Translations under genes and position numbers: made by a program
Shown: positions 1-33,062 of the stretch, in pieces
How positions within the stretch are numbered: position 1 is the stretch's first letter
How the letters are laid out: the number at the start of each line of letters is the position of its first letter
The notes under the pieces: model-generated
Database searches by the model: none
Seen by the model: the letters and a program-made list of their open reading frames with translations, nothing else
Told to the model about the DNA's origin: nothing
Assembly (NCBI GenBank): GCA_024362935.1
Contig: JANCRA010000126.1
Coordinates: 62,001 to 126,000, forward strand
Direction of reading: 5' to 3'
From: Setophaga petechia
Lineage: Eukaryota > Chordata > Aves > Passeriformes > Parulidae
DNA length: 64,000 nt

Positions 1-480
1 GCAGGAATGGGAGTGGGAACAGGAGTGGGAGAGGAAGAGGGAATGGGCCCGGGAATGGGAACCGGAAGAGGAATGGGAACAGGAATGGGAGCAGGAATGA
101 GAATCAGAGCACAAGGAGGAATGGGAACGGGAGCAGGAATGAGAACGGGAAGGGGATGAGAAGGGGTATGGGAATGGGAGTGGGAACAGGAACAGGAACG
201 GGATCAGTCAAAGGAATGGAAATGGGAATGGGAACAGTCATGGGAACAGGAATAGGCATGGGAATGGGAATGGGAATGGGAATGGGCACAGGAACGGGAA
301 CGGGGAGTGGGAACGGGAATGGGAGTGGGAAGGGTCATGGGATTCAGAATAGGGACAGTAACGGGAACAGGTATGGGAATAATCGTGGGAGTGGGAACAA
401 GAATGGGAATGCGCATGGTAATGAGAATGGGAAAGGGAATGGGAACAGGACTGGGAATGGGAATGGACAGGGCCTGACTG
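1..480. repeat. G-rich simple/tandem repeat (GGGAAT/GGGAAC type)
   Basis: Purine-rich repeat of 6-bp units (gggaat, gggaac, gggagt) on the + strand, inside an NBEAL2 intron that continues upstream of the window. Long open frames on both strands here (Gly/Met-rich, Pro/Ile-rich) are repeat artefacts. Confidence 0.9.
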
Positions 481-489
481 GCTGAAGAG

Positions 490-1092
490 GGGCTCAGCGC
501 TGATTGGTCACTGAGTCCATACGTTATGTGAGTCTGGGCTCTGATTGGTCAGGAGCTCTACAGGTTGTGCTGTGCTGGGATTTGATTGGTCACTGAATCC
601 ACAGGCTGTGTGACTTGAGTTCTGATTGGCCAGTGTCTCTATAGGTTTTGTGATTCTGGATGCTGATTGGTCAGGGAATCCACAGGACGTGCTACTCTGG
701 GATCTGATTGGTCAGCAGGACCATGGGTTGTGTGATTCTGGATGCTGATTGGTTGAGAGCTCTCCAGATTGTGCTGCTCTGGGATTTGATTGGCCAGCAT
801 CTCTAGGTTTTGTGATTCTGGATGCTAATTGGTCTGTGAGTCGACAGTGTGTGTGACTCAATGTTGATTGGTCGAGAGCTGTACAGGTTGTGTTGCTCTG
901 TAATTTGATTGGTTCATGGGTCCGCAACTTGTGCTACTCTGGTGCTGATTGGCCAAGAGCTTTGCAGAGCCAGGTGCTGATTGGTCATTGCAACTCTGGA
1001 TTCTGATTGGTCATCAGCCCTCCAGGTTGTGGGATTCTTGTTGCTGATTGGTCAGTGCATCCCAGTTTGTGCTGCTCTGGGCTCTGATTGGT
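490..1092 (+). repeat. ~40-bp minisatellite, each unit with an inverted CCAAT box
   Basis: About sixteen degenerate units carry the core tgattgg(t/c)c at near-regular spacing, about 40 bp for most steps. The cores lie near 503, 543, 583, 624, 664, 704, 746, 787, 827, 866, 906, 946, 979, 1003, 1044 and 1085. Units share the frame 'ctgattggtca...ccacaggttgtgctgctctggga'. It lies in the intron before NBEAL2 window exon 1. Confidence 0.85.
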
Positions 1093-1093
1093 A

Positions 1094-1125
<32 letters not shown>

Positions 1126-1157
1126 TCTGATCCCATTCTCCCCACAAAGCGGAGTTT
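1094..1157 (+). repeat. (GATT)n plus flanking segment duplicated at 4413-4462
   Basis: A (gatt)n microsatellite is followed by gatcccattctccccacaa and agc(g/a)gagttt. The same combination occurs at 4413-4462 in intron 3, so the microsatellite and its unique-looking flank are a shared dispersed element. Confidence 0.75.
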
Positions 1158-1223
1158 CCTCCCCAAAAAAACACATCCCATTTTTGGAGTGTGTCAGGGA
1201 TTAAACCTCGGCTTTCCCGGCAG

Positions 1224-23875
<22,652 letters not shown>

Positions 23876-24275
23876 GCTGCCACCCACCCACCACCACCCA
23901 CCCATCCCGGGGGGCTCTGTGCCCCCCACACGGACTGGGGGACCCCCGGGCACCGAGGGGGGCCCGGAGAGCCCCGTCCTGCCCAACATCCGTGGCCTTA
24001 TCCAGCCCCGCTGGGGTGTCCAAGCCCCCCTGGATTTTGGGGAGACGCCTCCCCCGTTGTCACAGGGGGTGGGGACAGCAGGAGGTGGGGACCCCTCGCT
24101 GGGAAGGGGGGTGGCACAGCCCCCACCCCGCCGTGCCCGCTGGCCAGGAGCCGGCAGCGTGTGGGTGTCCCATCTCCCCCACCTTATTTTTTATTTCTAT
24201 CCATTTTTAGAGGTTTTACAGAAAAAGAATTGTTAATAATAATTAATAATAATATATCTGTGGGAAATCAAGGTG
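23876..24275 (+). other. NBEAL2: NBEAL2 3' untranslated region (end approximate)
   Basis: GC-rich sequence after the TAG changes at about 24180 to an AT-rich tail (ttattttttatttctatcc, then repeated aataat). No canonical AATAAA is seen, so cleavage probably uses the aataat-rich stretch at 24230-24260. The end is an estimate. Confidence 0.5.
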
Positions 24276-24369
24276 TGAGGCCCGTGGCTGCCCCAAGATG
24301 GGGACACTCCCCCTCCTGTGTGTGTGTCCCCCAGTGTCCCCCCACTCTGGTGTCCTGCACAGGCTGTGG

Positions 24370-25635
24370 GACATGGGGACACTCGTGTCACCAGTGGGGC
24401 AGGACTCAGCAGCTCTGTGCCCACCTGTTATGGGCAGAGGGGCTCAACAGCTGCACACACGCGTGTCACGAGTGTTGGGGGGTCTCAGCAACCCTGGAGT
24501 CCATGTCACGAGTCTGGGGGGGGTCTCAGGTGCTCTGAGTGACAGAGGAGGTACCTCAGGTAGCCAGGAGTGACAAGTGAGGGGGTCTCAGCCCCTGTGA
24601 ACCTCCGTGTCAGAAGCTGGGAGGGGTCTCAGCAGCTCTGTACCCACCTGTCACAGTTTTAGGGGGTCTCAGTAGCTCCACACACACGTGTGACAAGTTT
24701 GGGGGATCTCAGTGGCTGAACAGACCCCTGTCACGAGTGTGGGGGTCCTCAGCAGCTGCAGTACATAAGTGTGACAAGTTGGGGGGATCTCAGCAGCTGC
24801 GGACCCCCATGTCACGAGTTTAGGGGGTCTCGGCAGCTCCCCACATGTGTCATGAGTTTAGGGGGTCTCAGCAAGTCCCAACACGTGTGTCGTGAGTTTG
24901 GGGAGGTCTCGGCAGCTCTCCACACATGTGTCACGAGTTTGGGGGGGGTCCCAGCAGGTCCCCACATGTGTGACGAGTTTAGGGGGGTCTCAGCAGCTGT
25001 GAACCCTCATGTCATGAATTTAGGGGGTCTCAGCAGCTCCCCATATGTGTGTCACGAGTTTTGGGGGGGGTTCTTAGCAGATCCCCATATGTGTGTCATG
25101 AGTTTAGGGGGTCTCAGCAAGTCCCCACACGTGTGTCATGAGTTTGGGGGGCTCTCAGCAGCTCTCCACATGTGTCGTGAGTTTAAAGGGGTCTCAGCAG
25201 GTCCCCAAATGTGTGTCACAAGTTTAGGGAGCTCTCAGCATCACGAGTGTGGATGGGTCTCAGCAGCTGTGAACCCTCATGTCATGAGTTTAGGGGGGGG
25301 TCTCAGCAGCTCCCCACGTGTGTCACAAGTTTAGGGGGTCTCATCAGGTCCCCATATGTGTGTCACGAGTTTAGGGGGGTCTCAGCAGGTCCCACACGTG
25401 TGTCACAAGTTTGGGGGGGGTCTCAGCATCTCCTCACATGTATCACGAGTTTAGGGGAGTCTCAGCAGGTCCCCATATGTGTCACAAGTTTAGGGGGGGT
25501 TTCAGCAGCTGTGGACCCCCATGTCACAAGTTTAGGGCGGGTCTCAGCAGCTCCCCATATGTGTGTCAGAAGTTTAGGGGGGTCTCAGCATCTCCCTACA
25601 CGTGTCACGAGTTTCGGGGGGTCTCAGCAGCACCA
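24370..25635 (+). repeat. ~38-bp minisatellite between NBEAL2 and the dehydratase gene
   Basis: About thirty degenerate units of gtgtcacgagtttagggggt plus ctcagcagctccccacat. This intergenic array ends about 350 bp before the dehydratase start codon. Nothing gene-like was seen in it. Confidence 0.92.
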
Positions 25636-25649
25636 GCCGTGTCCCCCCG

Positions 25650-25983
25650 TGTCCCACGCAGGGGCAGTGGGTCCCCAGCAGCCCCTCACCCGTGTCAGGA
25701 GCACGAGTGTCCCCAGCCCCCCTGTCCCGTGTCACAGCAGGGGGGTCTCGGCCGCCCCCGCTGCCGGGGCCCGTCCCGCCCTGGCTTTGTCTCCCGGGGT
25801 TGGCAGCGCGTCCTGTCCTGGCCGCGGCTCCGAGCGTGTCCTGCGCTGGCCCTGCCACCCCCGCGAGGCCCCTCGGCTGGCAGTGACCCTTGTCCCCGCT
25901 CTGGCGGCGGTGCCACAGCGTCACGTGGGGCCCAGGGCACCCGCGGGGACACCGCGGCACAGCCGGGACAGCCGGACGGAGCC
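25650..25983 (+). promoter_or_regulatory. Probable CpG-rich promoter/5'UTR of the dehydratase gene
   Basis: CpG-dense unique DNA (ccgcgaggcccctcgg, gtcacgtggggcccagg) directly upstream of the ATG at 25984, with no TATA box. It includes an E-box-like tcacgtgg near 25921. The start codon context gagccATGg is a good Kozak match. The promoter role is inferred from position. Confidence 0.5.
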
Positions 25984-28900
25984 ATGGACGGACACACGGA
26001 CAGGTGGGCAGGGCCGGGCAGGGAGGGGACACGCGCGGGGGGGAAGGTGACACCGCGGTGGAGGGGACACGCTGCTGGGGGGTGTTCCCGTCCCGATGGA
26101 GAGCGGACTGGTGGCCCCGTTCTCGGATTTGGCTCAGGTGGCTCCATCCCGGGTGACACAGCTCCGGGCATCCTGTCCCAAGGAGCGCCCCCAAAGTGTC
26201 CCTTTCCCCAGGTGTCTCAGCCCCAGGTGTCCCTCTGCCCCGTGTCCCCATCCCAGACGACCTGTTCCCAGGTGTTCCAGTCCATATGTCCCAATCCCAG
26301 CTTTCCCAGTCCCAGACTGGGACCCATTGCCAGGTGTCCCAGTCCCAGGTGTCCCAGTCCCAGGTGTCCCATTTCCAGGTGTCCCAGTCCCAGCTTTCCC
26401 AGTCCCTGGTGTCCCAATCCCAGGTGTCCCATTTCCAGCTTTCCCATTCCCAGGTGTCCCAGTCCCAGGTGTCCCAGTCCCAGTTTTCCCAATCCCAGGT
26501 GTCCCAGTCCCAGCTTTCCCAATCCCAGTTTTCCCAGTCCCATATTTCCCAGTCCCAGGTGTCCCAGTCCAAAGTGTACCTGTTCTATAGATCCCAGTCC
26601 CAGGTATCCCTGCTTCCAGTATCCCTCTCCAAGGTGACCCGGGTGTCCTTGTCCCAGGTGTCCCAGGTGTCCCAGGTGTCCCACTGCTCCGTTTCCCACT
26701 CTCCTGTACCCCAGTCCCAGCATCCACCTGACTCCAGGAAACCCCAAGGAGGAAGGGACACCCTGGAGCTGCCCCAGCACCTTCCCCACCCAAAATCCCC
26801 ACAGGCCCAAATCCCTGGGGGATCCCACAGCCCACACCTGGGGACAGGGACCCCCAGCACCCTCCTCTGGGGGTGCAGGGTGGTTTTAGGTGGGTGTAAG
26901 GTGGGCACAGGGGGTTTCTGAGGGTGCAGGGTGGGTTTAGGTTGGGGAGGGGTTCACAGCAGGTTCTCCAGCCCTCCCCACATTCCCAGCTCGTGGCTGG
27001 GAGCCCCCCTGGAGCAGTTGCCCACCCCGGCGCTGACCCTGGACCTGGCCACGCTGCGCGGGAACGCCGAGAGGATGCGGGAGCGCTGCCGGGCGCTGGG
27101 GCTGCGCCTGCGGCCCCACGTCAAAACACACAAAACCCTGTGAGTGCCACCCCAGAGTCCCGCAAAACCCTGTGAGTGCCACCCCGGAGTCCCACAGAAC
27201 CCTGTGAGTGCCACCCCAGAGTCCCACAGAACCCTGTGAGTGCCACCCCAGAGTCCCACAAAACCCTGTGAGTGCCACCCCGGAGCCCCCAGGAGCCACC
27301 CGGGGTCTCCCCTGAATCCTCCCCGTCCCTCTGGGTCCCCTCAGTACCCCTCAGCCTTACACAGTTTTCCCCCCAGCATCTCCCCGTCCTCCCCCCAAAA
27401 TCCTTCTCCAGCATCTCCCCACCCTCCCCATCATCCCAGTATCTCCCACCCTCCTCACCAGCTTCCTCCCCAGTATCCCCCAGTTTGTCCAGCATCCTCC
27501 CAGTATCCCTCCCAGTGTCTCCCCATCTTCCCCTCAAAACACCCCACTTTCCCACCCAGCATCTCCCAGTCCTGCCCCAGTTTTCCTCAGCATTCCCCCA
27601 GCCTCTCCCCATCATCCCTCCAGCATCCTCCCCACATTCCCCCAGAGAATCCCTCCAGCATTCCCCATATCCCCCCTCAGCATTCCTCAACTTCCCCCAC
27701 CCCAATATCCCTCCATCAATCCTACAAATCCCTCCCAGCATCCCCCCTTAGCACCCCTCAGCTTCCCTCAGGCACCTCCCCAGAATCCCTCCCACACCCC
27801 CTCCTCAGCCCCACCTTCCTCCCAGGTATTTCCCCATCCTCCCTCCCAGTATCCCCCACCATCCTCCCAGTATCCCCCATCCTCTCCCTTGCACCCAACT
27901 TCTCCCCCAGTATCCCTCCAGCATCTTCCCAGCATCCCTCCAGGAGCCTCCTCATCCTCCCTCTCATCATCCCCACCCTCCCAGTGTCCCCTCACCCTAT
28001 CTCCCAGTATCTCGCTATCCTCATTCCCAGTATCCCCTTATCCTTACTCCCAGTATCCCCCCACCATAATTCCCAGTATCCCCCCATGCTCCCTCCCAGT
28101 ATCTCACTATCCTCACTCCCAGTATCCCCCATCTTCACTCCCAGTATCCCCTTTTCCTCTCTCTCAGCATCCCCCCCATCCTCCCAGTATCCTCCCATCC
28201 TCACTCCCAGTATCTCACTATCCTCATTCCCAGTATCCTCCCATTCTCCCCCCCAGTATCCTTCCATCCTCACTCCAAGTATCCCCTCATCTTCTCTCCC
28301 AGTATCCCCCCACCCTAACTCCCACTATCCCCCCATCCTCCCTCCCAGTATCTCACTATCCTCATTCCCAGTATCCCCCCATCCTCCCTCCCAGTATCCC
28401 CCATCCTCCCTCCCAGTATCCCCTCATCTTCACTCCCAGTATCCCCCCATCCTCCCAGGATCCCCCAACTCTCCCTTATCACCCAACATCCCCCCAGCAC
28501 CTTCCGAGAACCCCTCCCAGCATCCCCCCAGCACTTCCCTCCATTCCCTCCTCCTCCTCCTCCTCCTCACTCCCGCGTTCCCAGGGAGGGCGCGGAGCTG
28601 GCGACGGGCGGGTCCCGCCGTGGCATCGTGGTGTCCACGCTGGCCGAGGCTCGTTTCTTCGCGGCCGGGGGCTTCGATGACATCCTGTACGCCTTCCCTG
28701 TGCCGCGCTGGCGCCTGGCCGAGTGCTCGGAGCTGGCCCAGCGCCTGCAGCAGTTCCAGGTGCTCCTGGACAGCCCCCAGGGGCTGGAGATGCTGCTCCA
28801 GAACCCCCTGCCCGGCGGGAAGCGCTGGCTCGTCTGGCTCAAGCTGGACTGCGGCAATGCCCGGGGTAGGTGAGCCCCAAATCCCATCCCGGGGTGCAGG

Positions 28901-31900
28901 GAGGGAACATCGTGTGCTGTCCCGTGGGGTGGGATGCTCTGAGTGCCCCCAAATCTGGCATCTCAACCAGGATGGGGCATTGAAGCCACCTAAAAGTCAT
29001 TAATCAAGGGTGTTCCTCAAGGAATGATGTCCTGTGTGCCTCCAAGCCCCCAAATCCTCCATCAAAACCACGATGGAGCATCTAAACCCCCCCAAAATCA
29101 TCATGTAAGGATGTTCCATGGGAAGGAATCCCCATGTCCCTCCAAGCCACCAGATCCTCCATCAAAACCATGATGGAGCATCTCAGCCCCACCAAAACAA
29201 TTATTTAAGGATGCTCCATAGGGAGGGATCCCCATGTCCCTCCAAGCCTCCAAATTTTCCGTCAAAACCCCAAAATTCTCCATCAAAACCATGATGGAGC
29301 ATCTAAACCTCCCCAAAATCGTTATTTAAGGGTGTTCCATGGGAAGGAATCTTCATGTGCCTCCAAGCCCCCAGATCCTCCATCCCATCCACGATCTCAG
29401 CCTCCCCAAAACTGTTATTTAAGGATGTTCCATGGGAAGGAATCCCCATGTCCCTCCAAACACCCAGATCCTCCATCAAAATCACAATGGAGCATCTAAA
29501 CCCCCCCCAAAATCGTTATTTAAGGGTGTTCCACGGGAAGGATTTTCCATGTGCCTCCAAGCCCCCAAATTCTCCATCCCAACCACGATGGAGCATCTCA
29601 GCCCCTCCGAAGTCATTTTTCCCAGCCACACCTGGAAAACGCAGCAGAAGTGACCCCAAAGCCCCACCACGGCACTTTCAGACCCCATTCCCACACTCCC
29701 ACCGCCAGGATCCTCCACGGGGGTGATGTCCCGCTGTCCCCTCACCCATGTCCCCAACCCCCTGCCACGTTCGTGTCCCCTCCCCAGCCGGGATTCGTCC
29801 CACGGATCCCGAGGCGCTGGCGCTGGCCCGGGCCATCGCCCAGGGCTCCCCGGAGCTGGTGACACTGGTGGGGGTCTACGCCCACTGCGGGAACACCTAC
29901 GGCTGTCGCGACATCCCGGCCATCCAGGCCATCGCCAGGGACACCACGGCCGCCGTGCTGGAATTCGTCACCGCGTGAGTGGCCGGGATGAGCGGGGATT
30001 TGGGGATTTGGGGACAGGAAGGGTCAAGGCGGCCGCTGTCCCCTTGCCAAGGCGCGGCTGTCGGCTGTAAATGCGAATCACCCCCATAAAGGGGCCCTCA
30101 AAGCGCCCCCGGGGGGCACCGGGGGGTGGTGGCGGCGCCGCTGCCCTTTGATGTGGCTGTGACCTGGGGCATTGTCCCCTCCCTCCCGCCTGTCACCCTT
30201 TCATCCCGGCGGGGGTCCGCATCCTGCGGGGAATTGCGGCCGGATGGGCCCTGCTGGGAAAAGGGGGAGGAACCTCCACCCCCACACCGCGCCAGGGACA
30301 GGGATGTGCCCACCTGGGGACACGTCCTGGGGGCCACCGGCCCTTGGTGGCACCGAGTGGTGGTGGGGAAAGCCCAGATCCACCCCCTCCCCAAAATCTG
30401 GGGGGCTCCCGGGCACATCTGGGGCTGGTTCCAAGCACATCTGGGGGTCCAGAAATATCTGGGAGGGGTCCCAGACACCACTGGGGGTGCCCTGGGACAT
30501 CTGGGGGGCATTTCTGGCACAACTGGGAACGGCCTGGCACAGCTGAGGGGATCCCAGGCACATCTGGGGGCTCCCAGAACTACCTGGAGGGTTCTCCAGC
30601 ACATCTGGGGGTTCCCAGAACCACCTGGAGGGGTCTCCAGCACATCTGGGGGCTCCCAGAACCACCTGGAGGGGTCTCCAGCACATCTGGGGGCTCCCAG
30701 AACCACCTGGAGGGTTCTCCAGCACACCTGGGGGCACCTAGAACCACCTGGAGGGGTCTCCAGCACATCTGGGGGTTCTCAGACACATCTGGGAGTGCTT
30801 TAAAACATCTGGGGGAGGTGTCCAGTTCATACGTGTGGATCTCTGGCACATCTGGGCATGGTTGGACACATCTGGAGGGAGCTCTGCCACATCTGGGGGG
30901 ATCTGGAGGGACAGCCACCAGCCCTGAGTCTTTGAGGGGGCTCTCGGGCACATCTGGCTGGCACCTGGGCACATCTGGATGTGTCCTGATCACATCTTGA
31001 GTTCTCCCTGGCACGCTGGGAGGAGGCTCTGCCACATCTGGATGGCTCCCCTGAGCGTTTGGGGGGCACCCAGAGGTGCAGGACCCACCTCTGCTCTTGT
31101 TCCCAGTGATGCCTGGGGGTGACAGACCCACCTCTGGTGACCCGGGGGTGACATCCCGCACCCCGATCACCCAGAGGGTGCCCCCCGTGTGTCCCCCCAG
31201 GCTGCGGCAGGCGGGGATCCCGTGTCCCCAGGCCACCATCGGCTCCACCCCGTCCTGCAGCCACCCGGTGCCGGAGATGTCGCAGCTCACCGAGGTGCAC
31301 CCGGGCAATTACCTCTTCTACGGTGAGCAGGAGGGACAGGGAGGGACCCCCGGAGGGTGGGACACGGCCAGGCTGAGCCCCTGTCCCCCGCAGACCTGCA
31401 GCAGACCCAGCTGGGCTCGTGCCGGCCCGAGGACGTGGCGATCCGTGTCCTCACCAGGGTCATCGGGCACTATCCCCACCGCGGGCAGCTGCTGCTGGAC
31501 TGCGGCTGGGCCGCCCTGAGCCTGCACGGCCGCGACCAGGGACCCCCGGGCTGTGCCGCCATCGAGGGCCACCCCCAGCTCAGGTGACACCCGCGGGGAG
31601 CGCGGGGGAGCGGCGGGGACAGGCGGGGCCGGGAGGTGACAGCTGTGCCTCGTGTCCCCGCAGGCTGGTGGGGCTGACCCAGGAGCACGGGCTGGTGGAG
31701 GCCGTGGATGGGCAGCTGGATTTCGAGCGATTCCCGCTGGGGAGCACCTTGGCGCTCATCCCGTTCCACGTGAGTGTCACCCCCGCGTGTCCCCCCCGTG
31801 CCAGTGCTGTGTCACAGCTCGCTGTCCCCTCTGTCACAGGCCTGTGCCACGGCCGCCATGCACCCCGTGTACTTCGTGCACGCTGCCGGCAAGGTGGTGG

Positions 31901-31929
31901 AGCTCTGGCGCCCCGTGCGCGGCTGGTAG
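25984..31929 (+). CDS. DSD: D-serine dehydratase-like protein (PLP/Zn, fold-type III), complete, 8 exons
   Basis: The enzyme class removes ammonia from D-serine (and beta-hydroxyaspartate) to give pyruvate (or oxaloacetate), using PLP and zinc; chicken kidney has it. Exons: 25984-26003, 26990-27139, 28585-28865, 29788-29974, 31201-31322, 31394-31583, 31664-31769, 31840-31929. They total 1146 nt in frame (381 aa), close to chicken DSD. The alanine-racemase-like N-terminal barrel begins [16 protein letters not shown]. The PLP lysine is in [15 protein letters not shown] (about K52). [12 protein letters not shown] and [20 protein letters not shown] follow. The zinc ligands are the His and Cys of [11 protein letters not shown] (H352, C354), which are split between exons 7 and 8. 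The protein ends ELWRPVRGW. The short first exon (MDGHTDS) is the least certain part. Confidence 0.93.
26200..26720 (+). repeat. 12-bp-type minisatellite (CCCAGTCCCAGGTGT), dehydratase intron 1
   Basis: Units tgtcccagtcccaggtgtcc with ctttcccagtcc variants fill the middle of intron 1. Trp/Gly- and Pro-rich open frames on both strands are artefacts. Confidence 0.92.
27129..27285 (+). repeat. ~33-bp tandem repeat multiplying the exon 2 splice donor
   Basis: The exon 2 end and donor (aaaaccct|gtgagt) with the following accccagagtccca recur five times at ~33-bp spacing. All five copies keep a perfect gtgagt. The first is used in the predicted model because it preserves the [10 protein letters not shown] junction. 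Confidence 0.92.
27300..28560 (+). repeat. CTCCCAGTATCCCCC-type minisatellite, dehydratase intron 2
   Basis: About 1.2 kb of ctcccagtatcccccatcct units and decayed variants. Pyrimidine-rich on the sense strand right up to the exon 3 acceptor. It supports a Pro/Ser-rich open frame of nearly 600 codons that is not a gene. Confidence 0.92.
28990..29625 (+). repeat. ~75-105-bp tandem repeat, dehydratase intron 3
   Basis: About seven copies of a unit containing catgatggagcatctaaac, aaatcgttatttaaggatgt and gaatccccatgtccctccaa. Unit length varies through internal deletions. Confidence 0.88.
30400..31050 (+). repeat. ~38-bp minisatellite, dehydratase intron 4
   Basis: Units cacatctgggggctcccagaaccacctggaggggtctccag recur most purely at 30540-30780 and decay on both sides. 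I saw nothing coding in the 1.2-kb intron. Confidence 0.9.
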
Positions 31930-31964
31930 AGAGGAGAGAGAGGAGATGGCGGGGGGATGCAGCC

Positions 31965-32405
31965 GGACCCAGACCCTGCACCCACCCTGGACCAAGGCTC
32001 TGCACCCACTGCGAGATCCTGCACCTGCTCCGAGTCACTCTGTGCACCCCGCTGGGGTCACAGAGCCACAACAGGGTCCTGCACTCACATGGGATGCTGC
32101 ACCCACTCCCGCACCTTGCACCCACTCCCACACCCTGCACCCATTCCCACACCCTGCACCCACTCCCACACCCTGCACTCATTCCTGCACCCACTCCCAC
32201 ACCCTGTACCCACTCCCACACCCTGCACCCATTCCTGCACCCACTCCCGCCCCGCACCTATTCCCACACCCTGTACCTATTCCCACCCCACACCCATTCC
32301 CAAACCCTGCACCCATTCCCACCCTGGACCCGCTCCCACTCTGCACCCATTCCCACTGCATCCATTCCCACCCTGAACCCACTCCACGTCTCTCCATCCA
32401 CTCCA
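31965..32405 (+). repeat. ~15-bp minisatellite in the dehydratase 3'UTR
   Basis: cacccattcccacaccctg units fill most of the 3'UTR between the TAG (31927-31929) and the poly(A) signal. Confidence 0.9.
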
Positions 32406-32430
32406 GGATGCTGCACCCACACCAGTGCTC

Positions 32431-32436
32431 AATAAA
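32431..32436 (+). promoter_or_regulatory. Poly(A) signal AATAAA of the dehydratase gene
   Basis: Canonical aataaa about 500 bp after the stop codon, just past the 3'UTR repeat. Confidence 0.85.
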
Positions 32437-32564
32437 TCTGCTTCTCCCGCTTCCAGGCGCTTATTCCCGCGGGGAGGAGCAGAGGGGAGGTGGCGGGAGG
32501 AGTGGGTGACGCCGTCCCTTCGGTGTCCTCCATCCCAGTTCGGACCCGCCCGGTCCAAGTTGGA

Positions 32565-32640
32565 CCCGTCCCGAAGGGCGGGACTCGAACCCGGCATCCT
32601 CGGAGCTGTGAGAGGCGGGGCGCCACGCCTGGCCACGCCC
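32565..32640 (-). other. tRNA-like remnant or tRNA-derived SINE head
   Basis: Read on the - strand, a B-box-like gggttcgagtcccg is preceded by a ctctcac loop-like stretch and a gtggcc...gtggcgcc segment resembling an A box. The acceptor and anticodon stems do not pair well, so a functional tRNA is unlikely. It resembles a degraded tRNA or the head of a tRNA-derived SINE next to the next gene's promoter. Confidence 0.35.
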
Positions 32641-33062
32641 CTCTAACAGCGTGCAGCCAATGGGAGCGCGCCCCGCCCGGCCCTGCCCGGGGGAGCCACG
32701 CCCAGCCCGGCCCGGCCCAGGCGCGACGGGGCGGCCGAGAGGAGCCGAGCGGGGCCGAACGGAGCCGAACCGGGACCGAAGGGAACCGAACCGACCCCGA
32801 ACGGAGCCGAGCCGGAACCCAGCGGGGCCGAACCGGGACCGAACGGGGCTGAGCCGGGACCTAGCGGGGTCGAACGGAGCCGAACCGAGACCGAGCGAAG
32901 CCGAACGGGACCGAACGAGACAGAACAGGGACGGAGCGGGGCCGAAGCGAGGCCGAGCGGTGCCGGACGCGACCGAAGCGGTTCGGAGAGGCTCGGAGCA
33001 GTTCGGCGCCGCTCGCCCCCGGTTCGGCCCGGCCCGGAGCGGGTCCCGGGCCGGTGCCGGCG
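32640..33062 (+). promoter_or_regulatory. CpG-island promoter/5'UTR of the NRADD-like gene with CCGAAC-type repeat
   Basis: A CCAAT box (32657-32661, agccaatggg) and GC boxes precede about 290 bp (32735-33020) of degenerate ~11-bp cggagccgaac repeats that are extremely CpG-dense. This leads to the ATG at 33063. The promoter role is inferred from position. Confidence 0.6.

Noticed and set aside
25574..26837. Trp/Asp-rich and Gly/Thr-rich - strand frames of 200-330 codons
   Set aside because: Reverse complement of the CCCAGTCCCAGGTGT repeat in dehydratase intron 1.
28866..28871. Stronger-looking donor ag|gtgagc for dehydratase exon 3
   Set aside because: It would shift the frame of exon 4; the donor g|gtaggt at 28866 keeps ...[16 protein letters not shown].
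27240..29003. 587-codon Pro/Ser-rich open frame
   Set aside because: It runs through the CTCCCAGTATCC minisatellite of dehydratase intron 2; composition is entirely that of the repeat.
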